From Nageia nagi (lineage: Eukaryota > Pinophyta): DNA of 64,000 bases. Where the stretch lies: NCBI GenBank assembly GCA_050084985.1, contig JBITNC010000002.1, positions 372,001 through 436,000 on the forward strand. The letters run 5' to 3'. Below, piece by piece: positions 1-10,530 of the stretch. The notes beneath the pieces were generated by a model. It saw only the letters and a program-made list of their open reading frames with translations. It was not told where the DNA came from and did no database searches. Every line of letters begins with the position of its first letter. The first letter of the stretch is position 1. Both the position numbers and the translations under genes were made by a program.

Positions 1-357
1 TTTAGCATTGGTTTAGGTACTATCTCTTGAGCTTCCAAGAAGCAACCTACTATTTCTCTTTACACCATAGAAGTTGAACATCATGCCATGTCTATTGCAA
101 TTCAAGAAGCCATTTGGCTAAAGCATCTTCTAAAAGAAATTAGGTATGAGCAAGGTGGCTCATATTTAATTTTTTCAAATAATCAATCAATGATCTCTTT
201 GGCTAAGAGTCCTATGTTCTATTAGAGAATAAAATATATGGAAATTTAGACATATTTTATCAGGGAGAAGGTTCTTAATAGCATCATACAAGTAGAGTAT
301 TATCCATCAACCTTGAACTTTGTTGATTTGTTCATCAAGATAATCTTAAAAGCTTAG
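1..357 (+). pseudogene. Ty1/copia RNase H, C-terminal fragment
   Basis: Frame 1 from the window edge reads as the end of a copia RNase H, the enzyme that removes the RNA strand during reverse transcription. Visible landmarks are a degenerate SKKQPTISLYTIEVEHHAM block (family: SKKQPTVALSSTEAEYMA), then QEAIWLKHLL and the conserved end YYPSTLNFVDLF. At least three in-frame stops occur, the first where the family has the Trp of ISW (TGG to TGA). The 5' part lies outside the window. It belongs to the + strand element whose LTR follows at 1133. The family call is secure; it is clearly not functional. Confidence 0.85.
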
Positions 358-1132
358 TTTTGTAAGCTTAGGGATGCCATCAGGTTGGTGAAGTTATCCT
401 CAAATAGGAGTGAAGTTTGAATTCTTGTATTTAATTCATATTTTTGATGACAACTTCAACCCCAAAAGAATTTTATGCTATATAGTGTTGATTTTATTAT
501 ACACCTTCATAGTAATTTTGCTTTGCATAAGGAATTTGTACAAATTTTTAAAGCAAAAAGATTGATCAATCTAGCATTATTTAGTTATCCATTTTTAAGG
601 AATTCTTATGTGTCTTTTGACATTGTTTGATTATCCATATGTGAAGAACTTGTATGTGCATGCTTTATTTTGTAATGATAATAAACACATGTTTTATATA
701 TAGCAAGTGACTATGAGTTTTGGTTTGGCATCTTTGTGATGACCTATAGTGCACCATTGATCAGTTCATGATGGTATTTATGTGATTCATCTATCTTTAT
801 TGATATGAATATGTTACATCTAACTGATCTTGTTATTTGAGTTACTTATGACCTACAAGTTCCTTTGATATTATAGGTTACTTACTTTGGGTATGTAGGC
901 TCTTGGAGACTCTTTATGACTTTCAATTCGATGAATGCTTCATGTACATTGAAATTTATTATGGTTAATGATTGTATTTAGCAAAGTAATGAGTCTCAAA
1001 CTAAATCTTACTTACTTCACAAATATGTAAAAAGTTTTTATCTCCATTTGTATCTATTTAGAGGAGAACTCTATTACTTTCTCTTCTTCTTCTCTTGTAT
1101 TTGCTCTATTCCAATATTGCATGAAGGGGAAG
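358..1132 (+). other. Non-coding 3' tail of the copia element with polypurine tract
   Basis: About 770 bases lie between the RNase H end and the LTR, with no readable ORF. The last bases (about 1121-1132, gaaggggaag) form a purine-rich tract directly against the LTR start TGTTGGGA, as expected for the primer of plus-strand DNA synthesis. Confidence 0.6.
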
Positions 1133-1646
1133 TGTTGGGATGTATATTGTATTATTAGAAATTTTTGTAATAGTCTTCTATGTAAATTCACTAATACTTA
1201 AAGGTATCATTTGATATCTTAAGTATTTAATTGAATATGATAATGTAACTCATCCTACACTCCATGTCATGAGCATGCCCCTTGGGTAAAAGGGAGTGTA
1301 TGTCATGCCTTTGTACATTGGGTAAAAGGGTGATCTAAAGAGAGATTTTGGCCTATAAGTAGAAGGCTTCCTCTTTGTTATTACACACTAATTTGTAAAG
1401 AAAAGTTATGCTAGAGGATAGTGTTTAGAAGTTGAGATTAGGAGAATTATAAGAGTTCATATTTGAGATTAAGAGAGATCTAGTCAGTGGATGTACTCCT
1501 AGTTGGAGGAACCACTTACATCTTATGTGATCTTTGTGAGATTGCCTTGTGAGTTTGTTAGATATGTATTGTGAGCTTATATGTGATTTTAGGAGTTTAG
1601 AGTTGTTTAGTTTATAGTTCAACTCTCTCACTTTATTCCTGCAACA
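1133..1646 (+). repeat. 3' LTR of + strand copia element
   Basis: The segment begins TGTTGGGATG and ends CTGCAACA, giving the usual TG...CA ends, and follows a polypurine tract. A TATA-like ctataagtaga is at about 1353. The length of about 514 bp is ordinary for copia. Sequence just beyond the end (from 1647) is - strand copia coding sequence of another element, so this element inserted into that one. The 5' LTR is left of the window, so the target duplication (predicted TACCT) cannot be checked. Confidence 0.75.
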
Positions 1647-2600
1647 TACCTCAGTAACCATATTGAGGTGCTCACTATATAATTTTTACATAAATAATAC
1701 CATAATATTTACTACAAAGGTAATATTTGGCCTAGAAATAATCAAATAAAGAATACTACCAATTAATTACGTGTAAGACATAACATCTGCCAACTAAGAA
1801 TTGGGCTATCTAAGAGACAAAGTGCTTCCAATAAAGATTGAGATTGCATCAAATTTACATCCCTCTATTTTAAACTTTTACAATATATCTAATATATACT
1901 TGGATTGAGTAAGATAAGTAATGTATTAGTATACTTGCATTCTAAGGTAGTAGTGCAAGACACCAAGATCAATCATTTCAAATATTACCTTAAGTTTGGA
2001 TATGCACTCTTGGATGAATTTGACATTATTCAAAATCCATATAGATAAGAATTAAGATAAATTCTTATCTTTTATCAAGCACATATAGGTCAGACTCAGA
2101 GAACTTAGAAAATCTAATCTTTATAAAATATCCTAAAATCATTTTGTATGAAGCTCTAGGTACTTGATTAAATCCATATAAGGACTTCTTTAGCTTGCAT
2201 ACAAGGGACTCTTTTCCTTTCATAATAAACTCTTTTGATTGATTCATGTAGATCTCTACATTTAAGTCACCATAGAGAAACTCACTCTTGATATTACGTT
2301 GAAAAACTTTCCATCCTTGAGCTACAGAAAGAGAAAAGTTTAACTTGAATATGGGTATATTTACCATTGGAGCAAAGGTTTCTTCATAAATAACTCTATA
2401 TTTTTGAATGAAACCCTTAGCTTCTAACCTTTTCTTATATTTATCAATTTTTCCAACTAAATTGTATTTTATTTTATAAAACCATTTATTCCTAATCACA
2501 TTTCATTCATTGGGATAGGGAACCAAATCCCAAGTTTGATTTATAATTAGAGTTTCATATTTTACTTTCATGGATTCCATCTAACATTCATGATTTGAAG
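1647..2600 (-). pseudogene. Ty1/copia reverse transcriptase relic
   Basis: On the - strand, 2499 down to 2065 reads as the N-terminal half of a copia RT. Landmarks are NKWFYKIKYN, AKGFIQKY, ETFAPM, KSEFLYGDL and CKLKKSLYGFNQ, all diverged from family motifs (KWVYKIK, AKGFTQ, KTAFLNGDL, LKKSLYGLKQ). It continues toward 1650 through a YMDF where the catalytic YVDD should stand, then LGVLHYYLRMQVY, and ends at HLNMVTEV. The latter would normally continue into LRYLKGT but is cut by the + strand element ending at 1646. Stops and the lost YVDD make it dead. Confidence 0.8.
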
Positions 2601-2980
2601 ATTATTTGATTGATGAGGGATCATTATTATTATCTATTTTGGAAAATAATTATTTATTTAAGGTCATACTTCTCATTATCCTTTGTGTTGGAGAAATTTG
2701 CTCTTGAAGTGACTTAGCTACACTAATATCCAACCAGTTAGGTTCAACAAAATAATCATCAACATCATCCAAATCCTCATAGGAAGCAAATTCCTTAGCT
2801 TGTTCATTTAACTTTATATCCCTTGAGATGAACACTACTTTGGAGAAAGGAGAGTATAGGTTGTAGCATCTATGTTGATTATCATATCCCACAAAGATTC
2901 ACTTTTTAGATCTCTTATCCCACTTCTTTCTTTTCTCAGAAATAATAAAAGCATAGGCATCACAACCAAAATCCTAAGGT
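2601..2980 (-). pseudogene. Copia region between integrase and RT
   Basis: The - strand reading GYDNQHRCYNLYSP...VVFISRDIKLNE (2892 downward) matches the conserved stretch after the copia integrase core (family: GYDNQ...YRLYDP, V...RDVIFNE). It is followed by an acidic, low-complexity linker (EDLDDVDDYF) before RT. It lies in the same order as the flanking integrase and RT relics, so it is one - strand element. Confidence 0.75.
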
Positions 2981-3700
2981 GAGATGTTATGTTTCTTTCT
3001 CATCCATAATTCCTATGGGATTTTTCCTTCAATTGATTTCATAGGACATCTATTTAGGGTTTAGATCATAGTATTTACATCTTCATTCCATAATAAATGA
3101 GGGATATTACCCAAATGCACCTAGACATATCTTGAATGAACCTATTCTTTCTTTCAACATCATTTTGTTGAGGGGTGTAAGGATTGTGAACTTCCTCTTA
3201 ATCTTGTATTTGGCACAATAGTAATTAAACTTATTATTATTGTACTCACCTCCATTATCAAATCTCAACATCTTGATTTTAAAGTTAATTTTATTTTCAA
3301 TTAAGGATTTGAAGTCTTTGAACCTGCTAAAGGTTTTATCCTTATACTTGAGTAGATGACCAAATATCATCCTATTGAAATCTTTGATGAAGTTTAAGAT
3401 TTAATATTCTCCTTCAAGAGACTTAGTATGAAATAGACCCATTAAATCTGAATGTGGAAGCTTAAGAGGTTGTGCTTCCCTTATTGATTTATATTTCTCA
3501 AATGTTTGCCTTTACACCTACAATATAACACAAGGATTTTATTCTCCATAATATGAAGGATCCTATAAAAAATTATAGTTAAGCATACTTTAAAAATATT
3601 AAATTATTTTCCATTACCAACTTTTAATCTCATAGACATTAAGCATTAAGATGTCCCAAATAACTAATGCACTAATCTTAAGATAAGTTTCAAATACATA
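2981..3700 (-). pseudogene. Ty1/copia integrase relic
   Basis: Reading the - strand from about 3560 downward gives a degraded zinc-binding end, then QPLKLPHSDLMG (first catalytic Asp region, family HSDLCGPM), a TLEGEY-like stretch, and from 3370 FKDFKSL...MLRFDNGGEYNNNKF, which holds the second catalytic Asp (family LRSDNGGEF). The segment with the third acidic residue is damaged. A weak pre-integrase-like stretch may extend to 3700. Integrase normally inserts the cDNA into the genome; this copy is frameshifted and stopped. Confidence 0.75.
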
Positions 3701-4108
3701 TAATTCAATCACTAAGGTACTTTGATCAAAATATCACAAGCTATACATAAGCCATTAAGCCAAACAAATGCTAAATTTATTATTCCATCAAGTTAATATT
3801 TACAAGGCACATCATGTCAACTTGACCATGCCACAAAGAATATCATCTTAATTATAAAAAGCTATAAGTCAAGATGCATAAGTTCTTCTCTATTTACAAA
3901 TATGTTGATTTAGAGGTTTAGGATCTCTTTCAATAATACTGACTCATAGAGAAGAACAACCTACAAACAATGTCAACTTGATTATGCTACAAGTCAAAAT
4001 ATAAATGATGGATGAAAGTAGAATTAATCCATTAATATGGATTCAACTTCTATCAATGCACAAATACACTTCCTTGTAATGGAAGTAAATTGAAATCTAT
4101 TCATAATG
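3701..4108. other. No gene seen; decayed flank
   Basis: AT-rich sequence with no readable ORF or repeat. It may be the eroded 5' part of the - strand copia element. It forms the left target flank of the gypsy element. Confidence 0.5.
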
Positions 4109-4113
4109 GATAT
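4109..4113. repeat. Target site duplication GATAT (left)
   Basis: GATAT directly precedes the 5' LTR, and an identical GATAT directly follows the 3' LTR at 15440-15444. This proves that 4114-15439 inserted as one unit. Confidence 0.93.
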
Positions 4114-5026
4114 TGTAGACACCTAAAAATATCCCTTTTTAACTAGTAAACATTGAAATAATCATATCTTTTTATCACAATATAAAATAGATTTAAAAAC
4201 TATATTATTGGATAGCTCTCATCGAGTACATGCAAAATAAGTGGTCACATGACCCCTTTTCGGTAAAAATTAGCTATTTGGTGGTCATTTTAATATTGTT
4301 ATAAAAATTGAAAACCATTCACTAGTGACCCAAAACAATCACCGATGTTTTAGGATGATCACCGACGTCCACCTAGTAATTGCTAGTGACTGTAACAGCC
4401 AAATAGAAACCAGAAATAGTAAAAGAAAATTGTAACGTCACATTCTTCCAAGATACTAAGGATAGAGGGGGTCAGTTACGACCTACGGTGGCATTTGACT
4501 CCAACCTCTCTTGTTATTTTAAGCTTATGATAAGCTTTTACTCCCCCTTACCAGCCTTGGAAAATCTCATCCAAAAATCTATAAATACAAGCCAAAACAA
4601 AGCAATAGGGACTCAAATTCGAAGGTCCATAGGTGTTGAGAGGCATAGAGGATTGAAGTAGGGTAATGCTGCCAAAATCTTGTGAGCTCATACCTTTTTA
4701 TTATTTTATGCTAGTTTTAATTTAATACATGTTATACATAGATGCTTTGATATTATTGTCTTTTGCATGTGTGTAAGATTTACAGGTTGTCCATATCAAG
4801 GAAAGAAGTAAGCAAATCGAAAATAATGAAGATCTAATATTCTCATATTAGCAAATGGCATTTGTAAAAGTCTCTTCCAAGGGCAAATTGTATTTTGAGC
4901 TGAAAATCAATATCAATTTATAATTACAACATTTCTACCTATTTTACATAATTTGAGTTCAGTGAAAATCTAAGAATAATTGTATTTTATGTTATTCTAC
5001 ATTCTAGCTCTATTTTCACTGTAACA
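4114..5026 (+). repeat. 5' LTR of gypsy element
   Basis: It starts TGTAGACACC and ends CACTGTAACA. It matches 14526-15439 along its whole length with scattered, mainly transitional differences. It contains a TATA box (4579) and a conserved core GTGGTCACATGACCCC that is also present in an LTR scrap at 33.67 kb. Confidence 0.95.
4579..4588 (+). promoter_or_regulatory. LTR TATA box
   Basis: TCTATAAATA occurs about 450 bp before the LTR end and is identical at 14991-15000 in the other LTR. It is the likely core promoter for the element's transcript. Confidence 0.6.
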
Positions 5027-5029
5027 TTC

Positions 5030-5047
5030 TGGCGCTAGAAGGAGGGC
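5030..5047 (+). other. Primer binding site (TGGCGC type)
   Basis: TGGCGCTAGAAGGAGGGC begins three bases after the LTR end. A TGGCGC start is common in Tat/Athila-type plant gypsy elements. Which tRNA it pairs with was not determined. Confidence 0.7.
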
Positions 5048-5482
5048 CCCTCCAGCAAGTGCAAAATTTGGAGAAGGAACGATCAGTGTGAGGTAAGCCA
5101 TCTTTTCTCCTCAAATCTATAAAATGAAAAGGCACAACTTTGTATTTAAGATTTTTAAAAAAATTAAAAGAAAAAAATGAATACAAAAATATTTGTGATT
5201 GAATTTTTTGGTGTGATTTGTCTAGCAAAATGAAAGCTCATAGCTAATTTATTTTCCAATGTTTTGTTAAATTTATTTATTTAAAAATAAAAAATTTTGT
5301 ATAAATACTAGATTATAAAATATATATATATATAAAAAAAAAATTATTAAAAAATCAACAATGCATGCATAACTATTCCTTACAGGAATAATACATTAAG
5401 AATTACTTGTTCTATTAAAGTATTTGCCGCCCTCATCCACTAGACAATGCATGGCTGTGTGGAAGTAGAATATGTATAAAAA
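5048..5482. other. Retrotransposon 5' leader, no ORF
   Basis: AT-rich leader between the primer site and the PPR fragment. No coding signal was seen. Confidence 0.5.
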
Positions 5483-5838
5483 ATTTTATTGTTTAAGCCC
5501 CCACAGTGCTTCGTCAGATCAAAGAGTTTAAGTGCCTCCTTACTGTAGCAATGAATTGCTTATCCTCTAATAGCTACAGTCCACAGAATTATGTTTGTAT
5601 CAGGCATCTTGTCAAACAATTCATTTGCTTTCTTTACGCTTCCATATTTTGCATATATATCTATCGGTGCACTTGCAGCCACAACAACATAACAAAATCC
5701 ATTTTTAAAGAGTTGTTGACATGTGTATAAACCTTGTTGTAACTCTCCCAGTTTGATGCATGCTTTAATGATGCTAGAAAAGGAAAATTGATATGACTGG
5801 ACTCCTATGGTTGTTTGTTGTATTGGGTTAAACATAGT
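5483..5838 (-). pseudogene. PPR protein gene fragment captured antisense in the retrotransposon leader
   Basis: The - strand (5838 down to about 5483) reads as a PLS-class pentatricopeptide repeat segment: FSFSSIIKACIKLGELQQG, then a VVVAASAPIDIYAKYGSVKK stretch, ANELFDKMPDTNIILWTVA, one stop, and SKEALKLF. These match family motifs FTFSSVLKAC, ALIDMYAKCGS, ANELFDKMP and VVSWTAMI. PPR proteins bind organellar RNAs for editing, splicing or stability. About 115 codons remain, covering roughly three repeats, with a stop after WTVAIRG and no start. It is antisense to the element's transcript. The PPR call is firm. Capture is inferred, as the fragment sits well within the LTR-bounded unit; later insertion into the element is the alternative. 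Confidence 0.85.
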
Positions 5839-6490
5839 CAATACATATATATATATATAAAAAATATATATATACAAATTTTAAAAATTAAAATATTAAA
5901 TATTAATATAATATAATATTAAATAAAAATTAAATTAACATTAAAAATTAAATCAAAGTAAAATATATATAATTAATTTTTAAAATTTATAACATTATGT
6001 TAATATAAAAATTGAAAATACAAATTTAAAATAGATATTTAAAATATATATATATATATATATTGAAATATTAAAATTCAAAATACTAAATTGAAAATAT
6101 AAGGTAAATAATAGAATACTAAATTTATAGATTAAAATATAAAATATATTTATCAAAATATATATTAAAAATACAAATATAAAATTAGGAAATAAATTTA
6201 AACATATATAAATTTAATATAACATATAAAATTGAAATGAAACTATCTAAACATAAATATAAAATATTAAAAATATAAAATAAAGAATTTAAATATAAAT
6301 TAAAATTAATCTAAAATTAAAAATCATAACATTAAATATCAAAAATAAAATATTAAATTAAAGTATTAAGATATTAAATATAAAAATTTAAAATGAAAAT
6401 ATAAATATAAAATATTAAAACAAAATTAATATAAAGTATAAAAATTCAGAATATTCTATATTAGAACTTAATTACCAAACCAAAACAAAT
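5839..6490. repeat. Extremely AT-rich low-complexity block
   Basis: Over 600 bases of nearly pure A/T made of short motifs such as aaaatataaa and several (TA)n runs (around 5845 and 6050). No ORF is present. It separates the PPR fragment from the gag region. Confidence 0.8.
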
Positions 6491-6726
6491 TTGACAATTT
6501 TATTATACAACCTAAAAAAAAAACAATATTCAAACATTTAATTGACATGTTTCATTTATGGAATGATATAATAGGTCCTACAAAGGAATAGGTTTAAAAG
6601 ACGTTAAAAGTTGATTTTACGTAAGTTTTTTACTTTGAGTCCTTTGTGACAAATAGAAACATAGGCATGTGTCAGTCACTCTAGATCCATACAAATCTTG
6701 AGTTGTTGAGAACAAGTTAAAGGCAT

Positions 6727-8546
6727 TTGAATTTTATCATTATGAGGTTTGTCTTAGTTGCACTTTTCAATTATGTTCCTTTTTCTATCAAAGTAAAACC
6801 AAAAATACAAATACTATGGTCACATCTTGCCAAGTCAACTTTAGATACTTATTCTACTTCAAAGGTCATGAAGAATGATTTTTATATCGACATTAAAAAG
6901 CTTTTAGCATACTTAGCAAAGATAGAACAATGTACCATGCCTCTTCTTCAATCCTCAAAGAGCCTTGTTAGATCCCATGAAGAGCTAGAGTATAGTTCTT
7001 CCATTCCTTCGCCCTCATCATGAGATGAGTTTGACACTGAAAATAATGAGCCCATCATAAAGATTGAAAACTCATCGAAACATCTCATCAAATTAAAATC
7101 TTGTTATGTATCTCCTTTTGAGAATATCAAATCTCATTACCCCGATATATCGAGGGATGAAGCAAATATCAATGCTAAGGATTATGACACAAGATCTTTT
7201 ACTAAATCTTATGACCTCAAAAAGCTTGACACTTTGACATCCTCACCCCTTCTTTGGAATGAATATGATATTGAAGATGAGGATCTTGACATGAATCTTG
7301 AGGATCTTTTTGAATATTATGTAGAATCACAATCTGATTCTCCTTCTCCTATTGAAACTGTAAGACCTCCAATTGAGTTTCATATATCTCATGATACTCC
7401 TAAACTCGATGATACAACTTCTTTATGCTCATCACAAGAAAAAATTGAAGAATTTCATATAAAAAAGTTCCTAGATTGTCTTGTTGAACCGAAGGAGTTC
7501 CAATCGAAAAAAGAAATTTCTAAGACTAACATACATAAGCTTGTGAAAGAAACAACATATCATAGTGGTGATGCTGAAACACATTTCAATAAGGAGAAGT
7601 GTAATAAGAATACATTTGATATCCCTCTTCAGGTACAAATAATTAAAGATAATTTTCAAGAAAAATCCCATGAACAACAAGCATGTATTTCTCACAACCA
7701 ACATGGGAAATTCTTCAACAAAATGAGACAAGAAGAGATGAGGCAAAAGCATGATGTAAAAACTTATGCAAACCAAAAGAGTCAAGCTTGGGTGTAATTA
7801 TCATCACCTCTTAATTACCAAGTATGGAGATATCAAAACTCTTACTCTAATCAACAAAGAGAATTGCCTCTTGAGAGCTTAGATTATCAACCTCAAAGCT
7901 TCTCTTCACAAGCTAGGATGACTAACCTTGCCTATCAAAAAACACCTCATAGGGCTAAATCTTGTATGGAAGATTTTGATAGAATGACCTTGTATTCAGT
8001 AAGAACCTCGCAAACAATCCTCAATATAAGATCTTAAACAAATTCTTCTATGATCCTTACTCCTGTGAGAAACCCTCATCATAAAAAAAATGTAGAAAAG
8101 CTTTAGCTAAACAATTTAGGGTAGGAGAGATACCCTCTTTTGCAAAGTTGGAGGCAAAGAGAAAACACATAGAGAGAGATTATGAAGAAACTATAAACTT
8201 TAGTAAAAGATATGAAGATGTTCAAAGTAAGTTAGAAGAGGAAGCCAAACTTAAAGAAAAGAATATAGAACTCAAAAAAAAAGAAAAGCAGGAGCTTGAC
8301 AAACAATGACAAATTTTTGATAAGGTAAAACAAGAAGTTCGAGATAGTTGGTTACTTCATGAGAAGTCTCAACAAAATAAAGTACAACCATCTACAACCC
8401 TTAGAAATCGAATGCAAGGGCATCATTTACCTTCTAATCTTCTATCATTATCATCTTCATCATTGTTATCAAGATCTCTTTCTGATGATGAATCTTATAA
8501 TTCAGACCTGAAATTAGAAAGAAACACCAATCATAGAAGATATTGA
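6727..8546 (+). pseudogene. N-terminal part of the gypsy Gag-region ORF, decayed
   Basis: Frame 1 is open from about 6727 through 8034 apart from TGA at 7021 and TAA at 7795, positions where CGA and CAA would restore reading. The product is hydrophilic, with an acidic stretch (NEYDIEDEDLDMNLEDLFEYY, 7249-7311). After a frameshift near 8040, the same polyprotein continues as a Lys/Glu-rich probable coiled coil (about 8140-8330) and a Ser-rich segment, then runs into the Gag domain. The N-terminal region has no motif I recognise. I treat it as Gag N-terminal extension because it is collinear and shares the decay pattern, but it could have been a separate ORF. Confidence 0.6.
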
Positions 8547-9546
8547 AAACATCCTCAGGATAGTTGGACAAATAAAGAATTAGAAAACTTCATGAAAGAT
8601 TTCATGAATAAAGAAATGAACATATCAAGGTTCAAGAAGTTGACATATGACAATATTTGCAATGAACCCATCCATCCAAGTGTCCCTAAGAAGAAATTAC
8701 CTTACAACTTTGAAATACCTAAGATAATTCCTTTTACAGGAAATAAGGATCCTAAAGAACATTTAAGGTGGTTTAAGTTTTCAAATTACCTAATTTCTAA
8801 CGATGAGGTCTTGATGATACATTTGTTCCCCATGACACTTGTAGCCCAAGCCCTGGAATGGTATAATAATTTGTCACGACATAGTATTTATTCATTTTCC
8901 CAATTGGCAAACTTGTTCTTACAACATTTTAGGATTTATATCAAAGAGGAATCTTCTATTATGGATCTTGTAGAACTAAAACAATCTCAAAATGAATCAA
9001 TTGTTGACTTTATTTCACGATGGAAGGATATACTCTATGGCATGCCCTATACCTTACCTTAGGAGGAGTTAGTTAAATTATTCAGTCAAGATTGTTTAAG
9101 GCCTATAGCTAGTATATTACAAATCCAACAATATAATACTCTCAAAGAAGTTATTGCTCAAGCAGTTATAATTGAGAAGGTCAAAATTGAATATGGTGAA
9201 ATAAAAATTACGAGAAAAGAAAAATATAACAAAAATAAGTATTGTAATTATCACCATCAAAGAGGTCGTAGTACAAAAAATTATCTAGCATTCAGAAATA
9301 GAACTCAAAATTCAATCAAAGATAATAACTTGGAAGTTGAAGACCATACTTCTATTTTAGATCAAAATTTAAAAAATTATCAAGACTCACTTCCTTCATA
9401 TCAAGTAAATATAGTATCTATTATACCTAATTACAGTCAAGTGACACCCACCTAGAATCCAAGTAATCAACCTATTATAGGAATAGTTGGAGTTGATATT
9501 GGAACTCAAAACATACAAGAAAAACAAATTGATATATCATATAATT
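8547..9546 (+). pseudogene. Gypsy Gag (capsid and CCHC region), decayed
   Basis: One frame runs through 8547-9546 with stops at 9060 (TAG), 9453 (TAG) and 9546 (TAA). The capsid part has retrotransposon-Gag hallmarks: PKIIPFTGNKDPKEHLRWF, LFPMTLVAQALEWYNNL and FSQLANLFLQHF, then QNESIVDFISRW. Gag forms the particle that packages element RNA. Near 9238 a degenerate zinc knuckle CNYHHQRGRSTKNY retains the C-x2-H spacing, but two ligands look mutated (Arg for His, Tyr for Cys). The stops fall where CAG or CAA would be expected. It is followed in frame by the protease. Confidence 0.82.
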
Positions 9547-9557
9547 AAAAATCTAAA

Positions 9558-10141
9558 ATGCAAGTTCCTCCATTGATACATCAGCCTATAATTTCTTTTT
9601 ATGACCATGAGAGACAACCAAACAAGGGACTTCAAGGGTTAGATCCACCTCTCCATGTCATTGGTAAAGTAAATGGTAAAATTATTAAGAGGATATTAAT
9701 AGACGAAGGGTCAGATGTCAATATCATATCTACATCAGCATATCACAAATTGAATCTTCCCTTCTCTCATATTTCTTTACCATCATTACAAATAAGGCAT
9801 TTAATAATGCCTTATGTTCAACAATAAGGTTGATAGTGTTACCCATCACCATTGGATGTAAGACGATACAAACATCATTATATATCATTGAAGGGAACAT
9901 TGAACAATATAATATTCTTTTAGGTAGACCATGGATTCAAAAAATGGAATGTGTCCCATCTACATTTCATGGTTGTCTAAAATACATTCATGAGGGAGTA
10001 CTCTATTGTGTACGAAGAGATGAAAATCCATACTCACATTATAATATTACAAAATCATCGAAAACAAAACCTCCTATGAAAAATTCAAAGGGAAATCATC
10101 ATCCATCTTTGCTAGGCAAGGGCATAATCATAAAGATATGA
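9558..10141 (+). pseudogene. Retropepsin-like protease of the gypsy element
   Basis: The segment LHVIGKVNGKIIKRILIDEGSDVNIIS resembles plant gypsy aspartic proteases (family: VLVDxGSSxNIL). The usual Asp-Thr/Ser/Gly-Gly triplet reads D-E-G here. After a frameshift at about 9828 it continues as LPITIGCKTIQTSLYIIEG and YNILLGRPWIQKM, with VPSTFHGCLKY: the flap-to-C-terminal part typical of Tat-type proteases (YNxILGRPWLxxM...PSTxHQxxKF). The protease would cleave the polyprotein. The frameshift and stop make it dead. RT should follow but does not. Confidence 0.8.
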
Positions 10142-10530
10142 GATGGGAATTAAAATCCAAAGATGATTACAATGATGGAATGCAATATTTGGAACAACCT
10201 AAGAGGGTGGTAGATCATATAATGAAAGAAAACCTAAAGCCTAAGTCAATAAAATATGATAAGTATGGACATCATGTTTATCATCATCAATTGGGGCATG
10301 ATACTGAACATTGCCACCAATTAAATCATGCCTTTCATGATTTGATGGATGATAGATGATTTGAAGTAGATATACCTTTATTGATAAATAACAATTTACA
10401 TTATCTACAAAATACACACATACATTCCACACAATTAAACAATGATGAATTATGTTATTTACATAAGGATATTCAATCTCCTTCACATCGTTCACATTGG
10501 GGCAGTCGTCCCCCATCTTACTTTTGATCT
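10142..10530 (+). pseudogene. Post-protease segment with a second zinc-knuckle-like motif
   Basis: Frame 1 reads RWELKSKDDYNDG, then about 10262-10345 YHHQLGHDTEHCHQLNHAFHDLMDD, followed by a stop and more readable sequence (FEVDIPLL...). The H-x4-GHDTEHC pattern with a following LxHAIxDLI-like helix is the form of Tat-lineage Gag zinc fingers, but it lies downstream of the protease. A related motif (CKYHKILGYRTRNC) occurs in the gag relic at 34 kb. Two imperfect copies of a roughly 56-bp unit (10487 and 10543) end the segment. Confidence 0.5.

Noticed and set aside
7471-7785. - strand ORF of 104 codons
   Set aside because: A shadow of the + strand Gag-region ORF, with no family motif.
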